Under the pieces are notes generated by a model that saw only the letters and a list, made by a program, of their open reading frames with translations, was not told where the DNA came from and ran no database searches. From assembly GCF_001428335.1 (NCBI RefSeq), contig NZ_LMSG01000012.1, positions 188,659 to 252,658 on the forward strand: 64,000 bases of DNA, given 5' to 3'. A program made the translations under genes and the position numbers. This DNA is from Arthrobacter sp. Soil762. GTDB taxonomy: Bacteria > Actinomycetota > Actinomycetes > Actinomycetales > Micrococcaceae. Of the stretch, positions 18,101 to 27,500 are shown piece by piece; positions within the stretch are counted from its first letter, which is position 1; the number at the start of each line of letters is the position of its first letter.

Positions 18101-19696
18101 TCAGGCGACGTGGAGTTCCACACTCCCGTGGCCTGAGTCTGCAGCGCTGAATACCAGCCGGCGGTTGGCAATCTTGTCGGTGAAGAATCGGTCATGGCTG
18201 ACCACCACCACCGCTCCCGGGAAATGCAGCAGGGCGCGTTCCATAACCTGGGTACTGGAGAGATCCAGGTGGTTGGTCGGCTCATCCAGCAGCAGCACCG
18301 AAGCACCCGAGAGCAGGCACTGGGCCATGGCCACACGGGCGCGCTGGCCGCCTGAGAGGTTGCCGATCTTTTGCTTGAGATCAGCTTCGGAGAACTGGAA
18401 CATGGCAAGGAACCTGTTCACCGACTTCTTCGTCGCAGTCAGGGCCAGGCTGTCAGGCATCGCGTTGACCGCATGGGTGACCGTGTCGTCGTCGTCCAGT
18501 TCTTCCAGGACCTGGTTGTAGGAGACCATTCCGGCGCCCTTGGCCCAGGCCACGCTGCCAGAATCGGCCGGCTCTTCGCCGGTGAGCGCCCGGAGCAGCG
18601 TGGTCTTGCCGCTGCCGTTGGACCCGACGACGGCGATGCGGTTACCGCGCCCGATCTCGAAACTGAGGCCGCTGAACAGCGTCCGGCCGCCGTAGGCCTT
18701 GCTCAGGGATTCCACCCGGCACAGGACATCCTTGACGTACAGACCGCCGTATATCTCCGTGATGATCTGGTCCACGGGCCGTGGCGCCCGGGACTTCTTG
18801 ATCCTGGCCAGCTGGTTTGCCAGTCCCTTGCCGGCCGCCTTGGCCGCTTCCCGCCGGTCTGAGATGCCTTCGGCCTCGAAGGCCAGCAGCTCGGACTCGT
18901 GGACGAACTGGCTCTCCAGGCTCTTGAGCTTGAACTGCTTCGCCACCACGTATTCGGCGAAGTTGCCCGGGTATTCGTGGAGGTGGAAGTTCTCCACTTC
19001 GATGATCCGGGTGACAACGGAGTCCAGGAACTTCCGGTCGTGCGAGACGATGATCGCAGCGCCTTTGAAGGTCCGGAACCAGCCTTCGAGCCATTCGACG
19101 CCGGCCACGTCAAGGTAGTTGGTGGGTTCATCAAGCAGGAGGACGTCCGGGGCTTCCAGCAGGATCTTTGCCAGCGCTGCCCGGTTCCGCCAGCCGCCGG
19201 AGAGTTCATCGATGGCGCAGGTGCGGTGGTGGTCGCTGAAGCCGAGGGTGGTGAGCACTTTGTCGATGCTGCGCTGGTAGTCCCAGCCATCCAGCCGGTC
19301 CATGGCCTCAAAAAGTTCGGACTGGCGGTGGATCAGTTCATCCAGCCGAGCTGCGTCCGAGGAGTCGGCGGCGATGGCCGCGTCGATGCCTGCGAGCTCG
19401 GCTTCGATCTCCTTCACATGGGCGAACAGTCCGTCCAGGACCTCCGCGATGGTGGATTCGCCGTTCAGCTCGGAGAACTGGGAGAAGTAGGCGGCCTTGG
19501 TTCCGAGCTCGACGGCGACGGTCCCGGAGTCGGGAGCCACCTGGCCCTGGATCAGCTTCAGGATGGTGGACTTGCCCGAACCGTTCTTGCCGATCAGGCC
19601 GACCCTGTCCCCTGTTTCAAGCTTGAAAAAGGCTTCGCGGAGCACCTGGGTTTTGTCAAAGCTCACGTTGACGTCGTTCAGCCGGATCAAACTCAT
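18101..19696 (-). CDS. ABC-F family ATP-binding protein
   Basis: A 531-residue protein of two fused ABC ATPase domains without membrane segments, the ABC-F pattern. Domain 1 has GLIGKNGSGKST, signature LSGGWRNRAALAKIL and DVLLLDEPTNYLD. Domain 2 has AVVGSNGSGKTTLL, LSGGQRARVAMAQCL and SVLLLDEPTNHLD. The inter-domain linker (about residues 240-310) is charged and helical, the P-site tRNA interaction motif region. ABC-F proteins act on ribosomes, either in translation or in antibiotic resistance; the sequence alone does not decide. I cannot see a convincing ribosome site before ATG 19696. Confidence 0.92.
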   Translation of the reverse strand: MSLIRLNDVNVSFDKTQVLREAFFKLETGDRVGLIGKNGSGKSTILKLIQGQVAPDSGTVAVELGTKAAYFSQFSELNGESTIAEVLDGLFAHVKEIEAELAGIDAAIAADSSDAARLDELIHRQSELFEAMDRLDGWDYQRSIDKVLTTLGFSDHHRTCAIDELSGGWRNRAALAKILLEAPDVLLLDEPTNYLDVAGVEWLEGWFRTFKGAAIIVSHDRKFLDSVVTRIIEVENFHLHEYPGNFAEYVVAKQFKLKSLESQFVHESELLAFEAEGISDRREAAKAAGKGLANQLARIKKSRAPRPVDQIITEIYGGLYVKDVLCRVESLSKAYGGRTLFSGLSFEIGRGNRIAVVGSNGSGKTTLLRALTGEEPADSGSVAWAKGAGMVSYNQVLEELDDDDTVTHAVNAMPDSLALTATKKSVNRFLAMFQFSEADLKQKIGNLSGGQRARVAMAQCLLSGASVLLLDEPTNHLDLSSTQVMERALLHFPGAVVVVSHDRFFTDKIANRRLVFSAADSGHGSVELHVA

Positions 19697-19767
19697 TGAT
19701 GGTGTCCAATCCAGTGCTAGCTAGCTGCGGGCCTGGGAAACACGGTTCTGGCCAGACAGATGATGTG

Positions 19768-19840
19768 TGGAGCTAAGGAGATTCGAACTCCTGACCTCTT
19801 CGATGCGAACGAAGCGCTCTACCAACTGAGCTATAGCCCC
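19768..19840 (-). tRNA. tRNA-Ala (anticodon CGC)
   Basis: The minus strand folds as a full cloverleaf of 73 nt. The acceptor arm GGGGCTA pairs with TAGCTCC and contains the G3:U70 wobble pair that marks alanine tRNAs. The anticodon stem CTTCG/CGAAG holds the loop TTCGCAT, so the anticodon is CGC, reading GCG. The T-loop TTCGAAT is standard. The discriminator is A; the CCA end is not encoded. Confidence 0.97.
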
Positions 19841-19978
19841 GGAACAGTCCGTGTCCCCGGGAAGGAACGGCGGTACCGGTGACCTTAGGCTACAAATTTT
19901 CGTCCCGCATTGCGAATTGACACTCCGCGCCCGGGCTGATGGGCGGTTGGGTCTGCTTCGGGCGAACCCGGTGGGGTA

Positions 19979-20908
19979 TCAGGCGCGGCGGCGCTGCAGG
20001 ACGTCGTCGAGGTTGCTCAGGGCGCTCTGGGCCTTTGTGAGGGGCTTGGCAGCAGGCGCGGCCGGCAAGGCTGCGGGGACGCCCTGCTTCAGGGACGGCT
20101 TACCGACGGCTTTGGGCGCCTCGGGAAGGTCAAGCGGCTGGGGAGCCGGGCGCTCGGCCTTGGCGGCCGCAACGTACACGGGTGTCGGCACATCCACCGG
20201 TTCCCAGGTTGTGTCAGCCGGCGCCAGGGACGCTGCAGCGGCGCTGGCATCTCCGGCGGCAACAGCGACTGCCAGTGCGGCTTCGCGGAGCTCCATCGCG
20301 GTCAGTGGCTTGGGCTTCGGCTGGGGCTGGTGGGCCTCGGCGTCGAACAGCCGGCTTTCCGGCTGGGCGGCGGGACGCGCTGCGGTGTCCGTGGCGACAG
20401 ATCCCTGTCGCCGCACGGGGGCACTCATCGCTGAGCGGAACGCGGCGTTCACTTTGGCTTTGCGGTCACGCACGGCGAGGAAGCGGAGCACCGCAACGGC
20501 TGCGATGGTGGTGGCAAGGCCGGCGACCGGTAGCAGAGCGCTCCCGATTCCGAACGGCAGAAGAACGCCCGAAACAAACGCGGTCAGCAGCGCCAGGACA
20601 CCAACGAGGGCGATCCCTGTCCTGCCATAGCGGATCCGGAACGCGCCGCCCGTCGTCGAACGGCCGGACGTTTCCGTTGCGGTCTCGGGGCTCTTCCTGA
20701 TCTCCATGGCTTTCTCCTGCTGGGCGGTGATATTCAGTACCATCCCGGCTCTCGGTTCCGATGATTCAATGGCTGGTACTTCCGCCAGGAAGTCGCCAGC
20801 GGCCTGGGCCTGGTGCCGGCGGTTCCGCAGAACGTAGGGCGCAACCCACACGATCCAGAGCACAACGGCAACCACAAGGATCACTGAGCTGCTTAGGGGG
20901 AAGTCCAC
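19979..20908 (-). CDS. divisome protein SepX/GlpR-like membrane protein
   Basis: A ~309-residue protein with an N-terminal membrane helix (SSSVILVVAVVLWIVWVAPYVL) directly followed by a basic RNRRHQAQAA segment. After a cytoplasmic stretch come two adjacent helices (about residues 97-141) and a long Ala/Pro-rich low-complexity C-terminus ending SNLDDVLQRRR. Architecture and position beside rimJ and galU match the mycobacterial Rv0996 / SepX-GlpR family, which in related Actinobacteria recruits a MoeA-like protein (Glp) and acts in cell division. GTG 20908, preceded at 7 nt by TACGGT, is the better start; TTG 20914 is also in frame. Family assignment rests on synteny and topology rather than a motif. 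Confidence 0.7.
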   Translation of the reverse strand: MDFPLSSSVILVVAVVLWIVWVAPYVLRNRRHQAQAAGDFLAEVPAIESSEPRAGMVLNITAQQEKAMEIRKSPETATETSGRSTTGGAFRIRYGRTGIALVGVLALLTAFVSGVLLPFGIGSALLPVAGLATTIAAVAVLRFLAVRDRKAKVNAAFRSAMSAPVRRQGSVATDTAARPAAQPESRLFDAEAHQPQPKPKPLTAMELREAALAVAVAAGDASAAAASLAPADTTWEPVDVPTPVYVAAAKAERPAPQPLDLPEAPKAVGKPSLKQGVPAALPAAPAAKPLTKAQSALSNLDDVLQRRRA

Positions 20909-21015
20909 AATCAAAACCGTATGAGTATTACGGCAGCCGCCCCCGCATTAGCCACGGTGTGTCGCGGGCATCGTGGCAATTGATTGGATTTATGACCTTG
21001 GAAGTACCCATGGAG

Positions 21016-21052
21016 GGTTCAGGTCCCGGGGGTCAGGACCGGGACCTGAGCC
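21016..21052 (-). terminator. hairpin spanning the rimJ stop codon
   Basis: Arms 21016-21029 and 21039-21052 pair over 14 bp (11 perfect, one G-U wobble) with a 9-nt loop. The rimJ stop codon (21033-21035) lies within the loop, so the 3' arm of the terminator on the transcript follows directly after the stop. Confidence 0.6.
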
Positions 21053-21650
21053 ACGGGGCGAGCAGCCCCTCCGGGACCTCGTCGGCGGTCAGCGCGAAGG
21101 ACCGGTGGTCCGCCCACTCCCCGTTGATGTGAAGGAAGCGTGGACGGTAGCCTTCGTCGCGGAATCCCAGCTTCTCAACCACGCGTAGGCTGGGGCCATT
21201 CTCGGGCCGGATGTTGATTTCCATCCGGTGCAGGCCCATGGCTTGGAAACAATGGTCAGTGGCCATGGCCACCGCCGTGGGTGCGATGCCGTGACCCGCG
21301 CGCGCATGGTCAACCCAGTACCCCAGTGTCGCCATCATGGCCGAACCCCACACAATCGAGGACACAGTCAGCTGGCCAACAATGACCGGAGCTGCCAACC
21401 TGGGTGTGCGCTCAGTGATCAGGAACGGCAGGGCCGTCCCCTGGGCGGCCTGGATTTTCAAGGACCGCACCATCTGCCGGTAGTCAGGCAGCGCACCGCC
21501 TGGTGCCGGGTTGGATGCTTCCCATGGCGCCAGCCACTCGCTGTTGCGCCCACGGACCTCGGTCCATTCCTTCTTGTCCCGGTACCGGATGGGGCGCAGG
21601 ATCAGGTCGCCGCATTCGAGTGTCACGGGCCAGATGGGTCCGGGGCGCAC
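21033..21650 (-). CDS. GNAT acetyltransferase, RimJ-like
   Basis: A 205-residue GNAT-fold N-acetyltransferase of the ribosomal-protein acetylase type. Motif blocks visible are LILRPIRYRDKKEWTEVR at the N-terminus, LGYWVDHARAGHGIAPTAVAMATDH (acetyl-CoA-binding V-loop region, with a degenerate R-x-x-G-x-A) and MEINIRPENGPSLRVVEKLGFRDEG at the C-terminus. GTG 21650 is 5 nt after the galU stop, so the gene belongs to a galU operon. The mycobacterial counterpart at the same position is named rimJ; a protein target is not known here. Confidence 0.85.
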   Translation of the reverse strand: MRPGPIWPVTLECGDLILRPIRYRDKKEWTEVRGRNSEWLAPWEASNPAPGGALPDYRQMVRSLKIQAAQGTALPFLITERTPRLAAPVIVGQLTVSSIVWGSAMMATLGYWVDHARAGHGIAPTAVAMATDHCFQAMGLHRMEINIRPENGPSLRVVEKLGFRDEGYRPRFLHINGEWADHRSFALTADEVPEGLLAPWLRSRS

Positions 21651-21655
21651 GGCAG

Positions 21656-22561
21656 TTATTTAGTGAGGCCGGCCGTGAAGCCCGGCAGCCACTCCCGCAG
21701 TCCGGGGCCGAGGTCGTCGCTGTCAATGGCGAGCTGGACGCAGGCCTTGAGGTAGCTGAGCTTGTCACCGGTGTCGTAACGGCGGCCGCGGAAGACCACT
21801 CCGTAAACTCCGTAGCCATCGCCTTCGCCGGCTGCCAGTTCCTGCAGGGCGTCGGTCAGCTGGATTTCCCCGCCCCGGCCGGGGCCAGTGTGCTCGAGTA
21901 CGTCAAAAACTGCGGGGTGGAGGACGTAGCGGCCAATGACGGCCAGGTTCGAAGGCGCCTCGTCCACGCTGGGCTTTTCGACCAGCTTGTTGATCCTGAC
22001 GTAGCCTTCACCGTCGATCTCCTGCACATCGGCGCAACCGTAGGCACTGATCTGGGAGGGTTCCACCTCGATGAGGGCCACCACGGATCCGCCGGTCTTG
22101 GACTGGACTTCGATCATGGTGCTGAGGAGTTTGTCCCGCGCATCGATCAGGTCGTCGCCCAGGAGGACGGCAAACGGTTCGTTGCCGACGTGCTGCTTTG
22201 CACGCAGTACCGCGTGGCCCAGGCCGTTGGGGTCACCCTGGCGGACGTAGTGAATGTCACCGAGGTTGCTGGCTGCCTGGATGGACTCAAGCTTCGCCAG
22301 GTCGCCCTTGGCTTCCAGGGTGTCCTCCAACGAAGGAACCCTGTCGAAGTGGTCCTCCAGGGCACGCTTGTTGCGTCCCGTGATCATCAGGATGTCGTTA
22401 AGGCCAACATTGACAGCCTCTTCAACCACGTACTGGATGGCCGGCTTGTCCACCACCGGGAGCATTTCCTTGGGCATGGCTTTTGTGGCCGGCAGGAACC
22501 TGGTGCCGAGTCCGGCAGCGGGAATAACGGCCTTGCGTACTGTCTGCTGAGTGGTAGTCAC
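21656..22561 (-). CDS. galU: UTP-glucose-1-phosphate uridylyltransferase
   Basis: A 301-residue nucleotidyltransferase making UDP-glucose for polysaccharides and glycolipids. The N-terminal signature AVIPAAGLGTRFLPATKAMPKEMLPVVDKPAIQYVVEEA binds UTP; GDPNGLGHAVLRAK, FAVLLGDDLID and the substrate-binding KLVEKPSVDEAPSNLAVIGRYVL follow. Start is GTG 22561 with TAGATT ending 6 nt upstream and no ribosome site (leaderless). rimJ follows after 5 nt. It diverges from the 5-formyl-THF cyclo-ligase gene, as in mycobacteria. Confidence 0.96.
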   Translation of the reverse strand: MTTTQQTVRKAVIPAAGLGTRFLPATKAMPKEMLPVVDKPAIQYVVEEAVNVGLNDILMITGRNKRALEDHFDRVPSLEDTLEAKGDLAKLESIQAASNLGDIHYVRQGDPNGLGHAVLRAKQHVGNEPFAVLLGDDLIDARDKLLSTMIEVQSKTGGSVVALIEVEPSQISAYGCADVQEIDGEGYVRINKLVEKPSVDEAPSNLAVIGRYVLHPAVFDVLEHTGPGRGGEIQLTDALQELAAGEGDGYGVYGVVFRGRRYDTGDKLSYLKACVQLAIDSDDLGPGLREWLPGFTAGLTK

Positions 22562-22668
22562 TGGACTAATCTAACGGAGGGGCTGACCATTCAGTAATTA
22601 TTGGTGGCTCCTGAGCCGGCGCGGCGCAGACGCTGCAACGGCCACCCTAACGGCAGAGAAGGAGCGGC

Positions 22669-23289
22669 ATGTCCCAAGGAAGCAGCGAAGCCAAGGCGGA
22701 CATCCGCGCACGCCATCGTGCGCGCCGCGCCGCGACGGACGCCACCCAGCGCGACGCGGCCGGTGCCGCCCTGGCCGTCCACGGCGCCGCATGGGCCGAA
22801 CAACTGACCGGTGGGACGCCGTCGACCTTTTGCGCCTACCTGGGCGTCGTCCCCGAGCCGCCCACGCTGCCCCTGATCAGCGAACTCCACCGCCGCGGCC
22901 ACACCATCCTGCTCCCTGTCTGCGAGCCCGGCCGCAGGCTGAGCTGGACGTACTGGACCCCCGGCGTCGAGTTTGTCCGCAGCCGCTATGCACCGGTGCT
23001 GGAACCTGCCGGACCGCGCCTTGACCTCGGCATCATGGCGTCCGTTGCTGCCCTCTTCATCCCCGCCACGGCCGTGGACAGGGACGGCAACCGCATCGGC
23101 CAGGGCGGCGGCTACTACGACGTGCTGCTGGCCGCCCTGGCCGGGGACGGCCTCGATATCCCGTTTGCGGCCATCGTCTTCGATTCCGAACTGCTCCCGG
23201 CCGGAAGCATTCCCGCCGAAGACTTTGACCGGAGGGTTCCGGCCGCGCTCACGCCCTCAGGTTTGATCCGGCTGCCGGACCCGGCCTGA
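22669..23289 (+). CDS. 5-formyltetrahydrofolate cyclo-ligase
   Basis: A 206-residue folate enzyme that converts 5-formyl-THF to 5,10-methenyl-THF with ATP hydrolysis, returning the storage form to the one-carbon pool. The conserved C-terminal block RIGQGGGYYDVLLA is present, and the basic N-terminal helix DIRARHRARRAATD is typical of the phosphate-binding start. ATG 22669 follows AAGGAG at 5 nt. The gene diverges from galU and precedes fmdB by 116 nt. Confidence 0.94.
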   Translation: MSQGSSEAKADIRARHRARRAATDATQRDAAGAALAVHGAAWAEQLTGGTPSTFCAYLGVVPEPPTLPLISELHRRGHTILLPVCEPGRRLSWTYWTPGVEFVRSRYAPVLEPAGPRLDLGIMASVAALFIPATAVDRDGNRIGQGGGYYDVLLAALAGDGLDIPFAAIVFDSELLPAGSIPAEDFDRRVPAALTPSGLIRLPDPA

Positions 23290-23313
23290 CGGAGGGCTGC
23301 TTTCCGGGGGTGA

Positions 23314-23319
23314 TAGAAT
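23314..23319 (+). promoter_or_regulatory. -10 box TAGAAT of fmdB
   Basis: TAGAAT in TGATAGAATTGGCAC would start a transcript near 23326 with an ~80-nt leader before GTG 23406. The leader ends in the strong ribosome site GAGGAGG. I see no defined riboswitch fold. Confidence 0.5.
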
Positions 23320-23405
23320 TGGCACTCAGGCCCTGCGACTGCTAATGGACGGTTTCCGCTCACCGCAGCACAGGACCTCTCGTTTGCCCCCGAGGAGGAT
23401 CACCA

Positions 23406-23669
23406 GTGCCCACTTATGCCTACGCCTGCAAGGATTGCGGCCACGCCTTCGACGTTTTCCAGTCGTTTACCGACAGCACCCTGACTTCATGCCCGGAGTG
23501 CCAGGGCGCCTTGCGCAAGAAGTTCAACAGCGTGGGTGTGGTCTTCAAGGGCTCCGGTTTCTACCGGACCGACTCCCGGGATGCCAAGGGAAGCACCGTT
23601 TCGGCTGGCCCCTCCGCCCCCGCGGCCGCACCGGCGCCGGCGCCTGCCACCGCCGCTGCCGCCAGCTGA
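23406..23669 (+). CDS. FmdB-family zinc-ribbon protein
   Basis: An 87-residue protein of the FmdB regulatory family. It starts MPTYAYACKDCGHAF, with zinc ligands Cys8/Cys11 and Cys29/Cys32 in CPECQ, followed by GVVFKGSGFYRTDSR. The last ~25 residues are Ala/Pro-rich low complexity. GTG 23406 has GAGGAGG at good spacing. The mycobacterial counterpart next to the cyclo-ligase is Rv0991c, recently linked to stress protection; that role is not shown here. Confidence 0.9.
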   Translation: MPTYAYACKDCGHAFDVFQSFTDSTLTSCPECQGALRKKFNSVGVVFKGSGFYRTDSRDAKGSTVSAGPSAPAAAPAPAPATAAAAS

Positions 23670-23768
23670 CCTCCGGTCCAAAAAGACGTACGACGCCGGC
23701 AGCACGGTTGTCCACATAGGCACCACTGCTTCTGTCGGGTTTGGTTGCCGCTACGTAGCGTGGTTCCC

Positions 23769-24515
23769 ATGCCCGCTACCCTCTTTCGTTCCAGCCGTGG
23801 ATCCGCCCCGCCGGGACGCCCGGCCCGCCGTCCGCTCCCGTCCGCACGACCCCGGGGCGCAGGCGGCCACAGGCTGTTGTCCTGGCTGGGCCGGAACCGG
23901 CGCCTCGCAATAGCACTCCTGCTCTGCCTTGCTGCCGGGATCACGGTCCATCAGCTCACTCCCCCGCCCGCCGATACGGTCTCGGTGTTGGCGGCGGAGC
24001 GGGATCTCCCCGCAGGCACGGCTTTGACAGCCACGGACCTGACGGCAACGAAGATCCCGCCGGGGATGCTCACTGCCGGGTCCTTGTCCGACACCGGTGA
24101 AGCCGCGGGAAAGCAACTGGCAGCCCCGTTACGGAAGGGCCAACTGGTGACGGACTCCCTGCTGCTGGGTCCCGGCCTCCTGACCGGAACGCCACCGGGC
24201 TCCGCAGCCGTGCCCTTGAGGATGGCCGATCCTTCCTCCATCCAGCTCGTATCGCCCGGGCAACTGGTCAACGTGGTCCTGACCGGGGCGAACGGCTACG
24301 ACCAGCAATCCCCCTCGGAGGTGCTGGCTTCATCCGTTCCCGTCCTGTGGACATCAGGACAAGGCGGCAAGACGGGTCAGTGGTTGGGCGCCGGCGAAAC
24401 CGACGGGCTGATCGTCGTGGCAGCAGCCCCGGAGCAGGCTGCCAGGCTGGCGGGGGCCTCCACACAGGGCAAGCTGTTTTTCGTCCTGGTGGGACCCGAG
24501 GGCGGGGCCGGGTGA
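23769..24515 (+). CDS. SAF-domain (CpaB/RcpC-like) membrane-anchored protein
   Basis: A ~248-residue protein. A basic, Arg/Pro-rich N-terminus precedes one membrane helix (RLAIALLLCLAAGITVHQL). The extracytoplasmic part begins with a SAF domain (VSVLAAERDLPAGTALTATDLTATKIPPGML), as found in CpaB/RcpC pilus-assembly and FlgA-like proteins. A further region has VPLRMADPSSIQLVSPGQLVNVVL and ends with a Gly-rich tail. No pilus genes are nearby. ATG 23769, with TAGCGT ending 7 nt upstream and no ribosome site, is preferred over an in-frame TTG at 23745. It converges with the helicase-like gene 19 nt away. Confidence 0.78.
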   Translation: MPATLFRSSRGSAPPGRPARRPLPSARPRGAGGHRLLSWLGRNRRLAIALLLCLAAGITVHQLTPPPADTVSVLAAERDLPAGTALTATDLTATKIPPGMLTAGSLSDTGEAAGKQLAAPLRKGQLVTDSLLLGPGLLTGTPPGSAAVPLRMADPSSIQLVSPGQLVNVVLTGANGYDQQSPSEVLASSVPVLWTSGQGGKTGQWLGAGETDGLIVVAAAPEQAARLAGASTQGKLFFVLVGPEGGAG

Positions 24516-24534
24516 CGCCGCTGCAGCCTGGAGG

Positions 24535-27500
24535 TCAGCCCCAGTGCGGCGGCTTGTTTTCCTTCAGCCATGCGTCGTGATCGTTGTCGGGGCCATCGCC
24601 CCAGCGCTTCGGGTCATCCTCCGCAGCCTTGTTGGGCAGGATGCCCGCGGCCCCAGGCAGCTGGCGTTCCGGCACAGCCGCGTTCCCGTTTCGTGCGTCG
24701 TCCGCCTGGTCGTTACCGTGCATATCTGCCTGATCGGCGTTCCGTGGGGTCACAACAACCGCCTCCTCACTGGCCAGGCGTCCGGCCTGGTCGTCGTTCC
24801 TGTCGTTTCCTTCGCTCGCAAGCGCGAGCGGGTCCATGTCCTCGTCAAAGAACCCGCCCGAGGCCGTGCCCCGTCCGGGCGGCAGAACATTCTCAAGGCC
24901 CAGGTAACCCGCGATCCGGTCCGCGCAGGCGGACGGGTCCGTGAAGACTTCAATGGTCCACAGCGGCATGTACCGCCAGCCCATCCGTTCCAGCAGCTGC
25001 GGACGGAGCCGGCTCCGCTCACGGACACTCATGGTGCGGTATTGCTCCGTGCCGTCCGATTCGATGGCCACCGGCCACGGAATCTCGGCGTCGTCCTGAC
25101 CCATGGTGCTGAGTGGGTCTGCTGCGGCCACCACGTCAATCACGCCGTCGTACTGGTGCCAGACGCGGGCGCCGCGGGCACGCAGCCGGTCACCAAGATC
25201 GGCGACGAGGGGATCGGCCCCAAGGGCCTGCTCACTGGCGGCGGCACGCGAGGCCGGAGTTCCGAGATCGGTCTTTCCCGCAATCTCACGGTTCAGGAGC
25301 TCGTAGAAGTCCACCGCACCGTAGGACAGCCGTGTGTGATCGAGGTCTTCGGGCTGGAAACACGTCAGGACGTGGAGTGAACGGCGGGCACGCGTCATCG
25401 CCAAAGCGAATTTTTCCCGCCCGCCCTCAGCGGACAGGGGGCCGAAGTTGTGCAGTGCCCGGCCATGCGGAGTGCGGCCGAAACCGGGCGAGAAGATCAC
25501 GTGGTCACGGACCAGGCCCTGCGCCCGCTCAAGGTCAACCACCCGGAACGACTCGGACCCGGCGCTGAAGAAGCTGGCCAGGCCCGGGTGGTTCGGCAGC
25601 TGAAGACGGATGGACTCACCGATCCGGGCAGCATGGCGCAGGCTGGCGGTGACCACTGCCAGCGACGTGCGCGGCCGTGTCCGGGCGTGCTCAAAGACCA
25701 GCTGCACCACCCTGTTAACCTCGGCCACTACGGATTCGACGCCTTCGTGGTCGGCACTGGGCAGTCCGGTGCCGTCGGGAAGGTACTCCACCAGGAGTGC
25801 CCTATCCAATCCCGTGGCGGACTGTCCCTCGGGGAGCCTGCGGAGGGCGCCGTCGTAAGAGTTCTTGCTCAGCTGCAGGACCAGGTCCTCGTCAACCGCG
25901 CGGTAGACAAAATTCAACCGCCAGACAGGCAGGATGGCAGACAGCGCCGAGAACGCGCTTTCGACGCGCTGGTGGGCCGCTTCACCGGCGGCCATCCGCT
26001 CAACACCCACGGTGAACGTCCGGGGGCTGGCAATCTTGGCATCACCGAAAGCAATGACCTGCCTGGCGCGGGCGATGGCGGGCAGGACGGCCTGCAGCGA
26101 CGTCGCTTCGGCGTCCAGGACGACCACGGCGTCGAAGCGCTGTTCGGCCGGCAGGAGCCCGGTCATGAGGTACGGGCTCACTGACCAGACCGGCACCAGC
26201 ATGGGGACCAGCTCGGCGGCCTGGGCCGTCAGCGCGGCGAGGGTAACCCGGCCGTCCTTGAGCAGGCTCCTGAGGAGATGAGCCTGGCGCGGGTGTTCCG
26301 CAAGCGCGGCCCGCCACCGTTCGGACAGTTCCCAGCGCAGGCGCGCCGCGCCGCTGGCAATATGGGCGTTGTCCGCGAGCCGGTATTCGGCCTCAAGCTG
26401 CCGGAGTGCGTCCCCGTCAGACATGGCCAGGTAATCGTCGCCGCTGATCATCGCTTCCAGCGCGGACTGCCACCAGGCCAGCTCAAGCTCGGCTGCGACG
26501 GACCCTGCGGGAACCTCCCGCTCCGCAAGATCGGCGAGGAGCTCCCCCAGGCCGTGCTCGCGCATGTTTTCCACAAGCAGCGTGCGCTCGGGCAGCGTTT
26601 TCAGCGTGTGGGTGTCAGCCACGAGCCGCTCCAGCCGCTCCATGAGCTCCTCATAGCGGGCCGTGGCCAGCGAGCCGCCGGCCTGCGTGTGCCGGAGGGC
26701 TTCCCCCAACTGGGTCAGCTCCCGGTTCAGGGACCGGTACATCACGTTCATTTCGGCAAGGCCCGAGGGGACGGCCGGATGGCGCTGAGAGGTGGCGTAG
26801 CCGGACCAGAGGGCACGCTGGTCCTGCACCAGCACCAGCGAACTGTGGAGATCGGTGATGTGGACGCCCGGACGGACGTACTCCTTCGCGACGCGGCGCA
26901 GGCGGGAACGCTGCATGGAGGCCATGTCGACATTCCGCTCCCGGCGCCAGGCCGAGGACGCCGTGGCGGAGATGAGATCGTTGACCGGCCTGTCGAAGAT
27001 GTCCGGTGTGAACTTGTCGAGGCTTTCGCGGACAGCCATGAGGAGTTCGAGCTGCTCCCCCCACTCCGAGAAGGACGTACCAAGCCGGATTTCGGCATGT
27101 TCGGCCACGCTGTTCATCCGGTCGCGCAGGACAGGCAGGTTCCTGGCCACTGACCGGGCGAGTTCCTGGGCCTCCTCGGTCTCCTTGCGGGTGAGCAGCC
27201 GGGCGCCGTGCCACGGGCTGGTAGTGGAGGCGCGGCTGAAGCTGCCAAGCTCCGCAGCGCGGTGAAGCCTGCCGGCGAGCTCGTTGCGGTCGCGGATGCT
27301 GTCCAGCACACTGCGCTTGAGCCGCACGGTGGTGGCGGGGGCGGGGTGGATGGAGGTCAGCTCGGCAAGTGACTGCATGGCCTGATACGGCGAGCAGCCC
27401 CAGCGCTGGCGCACGTTATGCAGGGACGCCACGTGGTCCATCAGGGAGTGCCGGTGCTCAGTGAGGGTCCGGTGGAGGTTCCCCAGCTGCGGTTCGAGTG

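Noticed and set aside
19768..19840. tRNA-Ala as an integration site
   Set aside because: No integrase, direct repeat of the tRNA 3' end or phage-like gene lies within the neighbouring 20 kb.
23590..23669. Ala/Pro repeat at the end of fmdB as a separate repeat element
   Set aside because: It is in frame with the zinc-ribbon protein and is the usual low-complexity tail of actinobacterial FmdB proteins.
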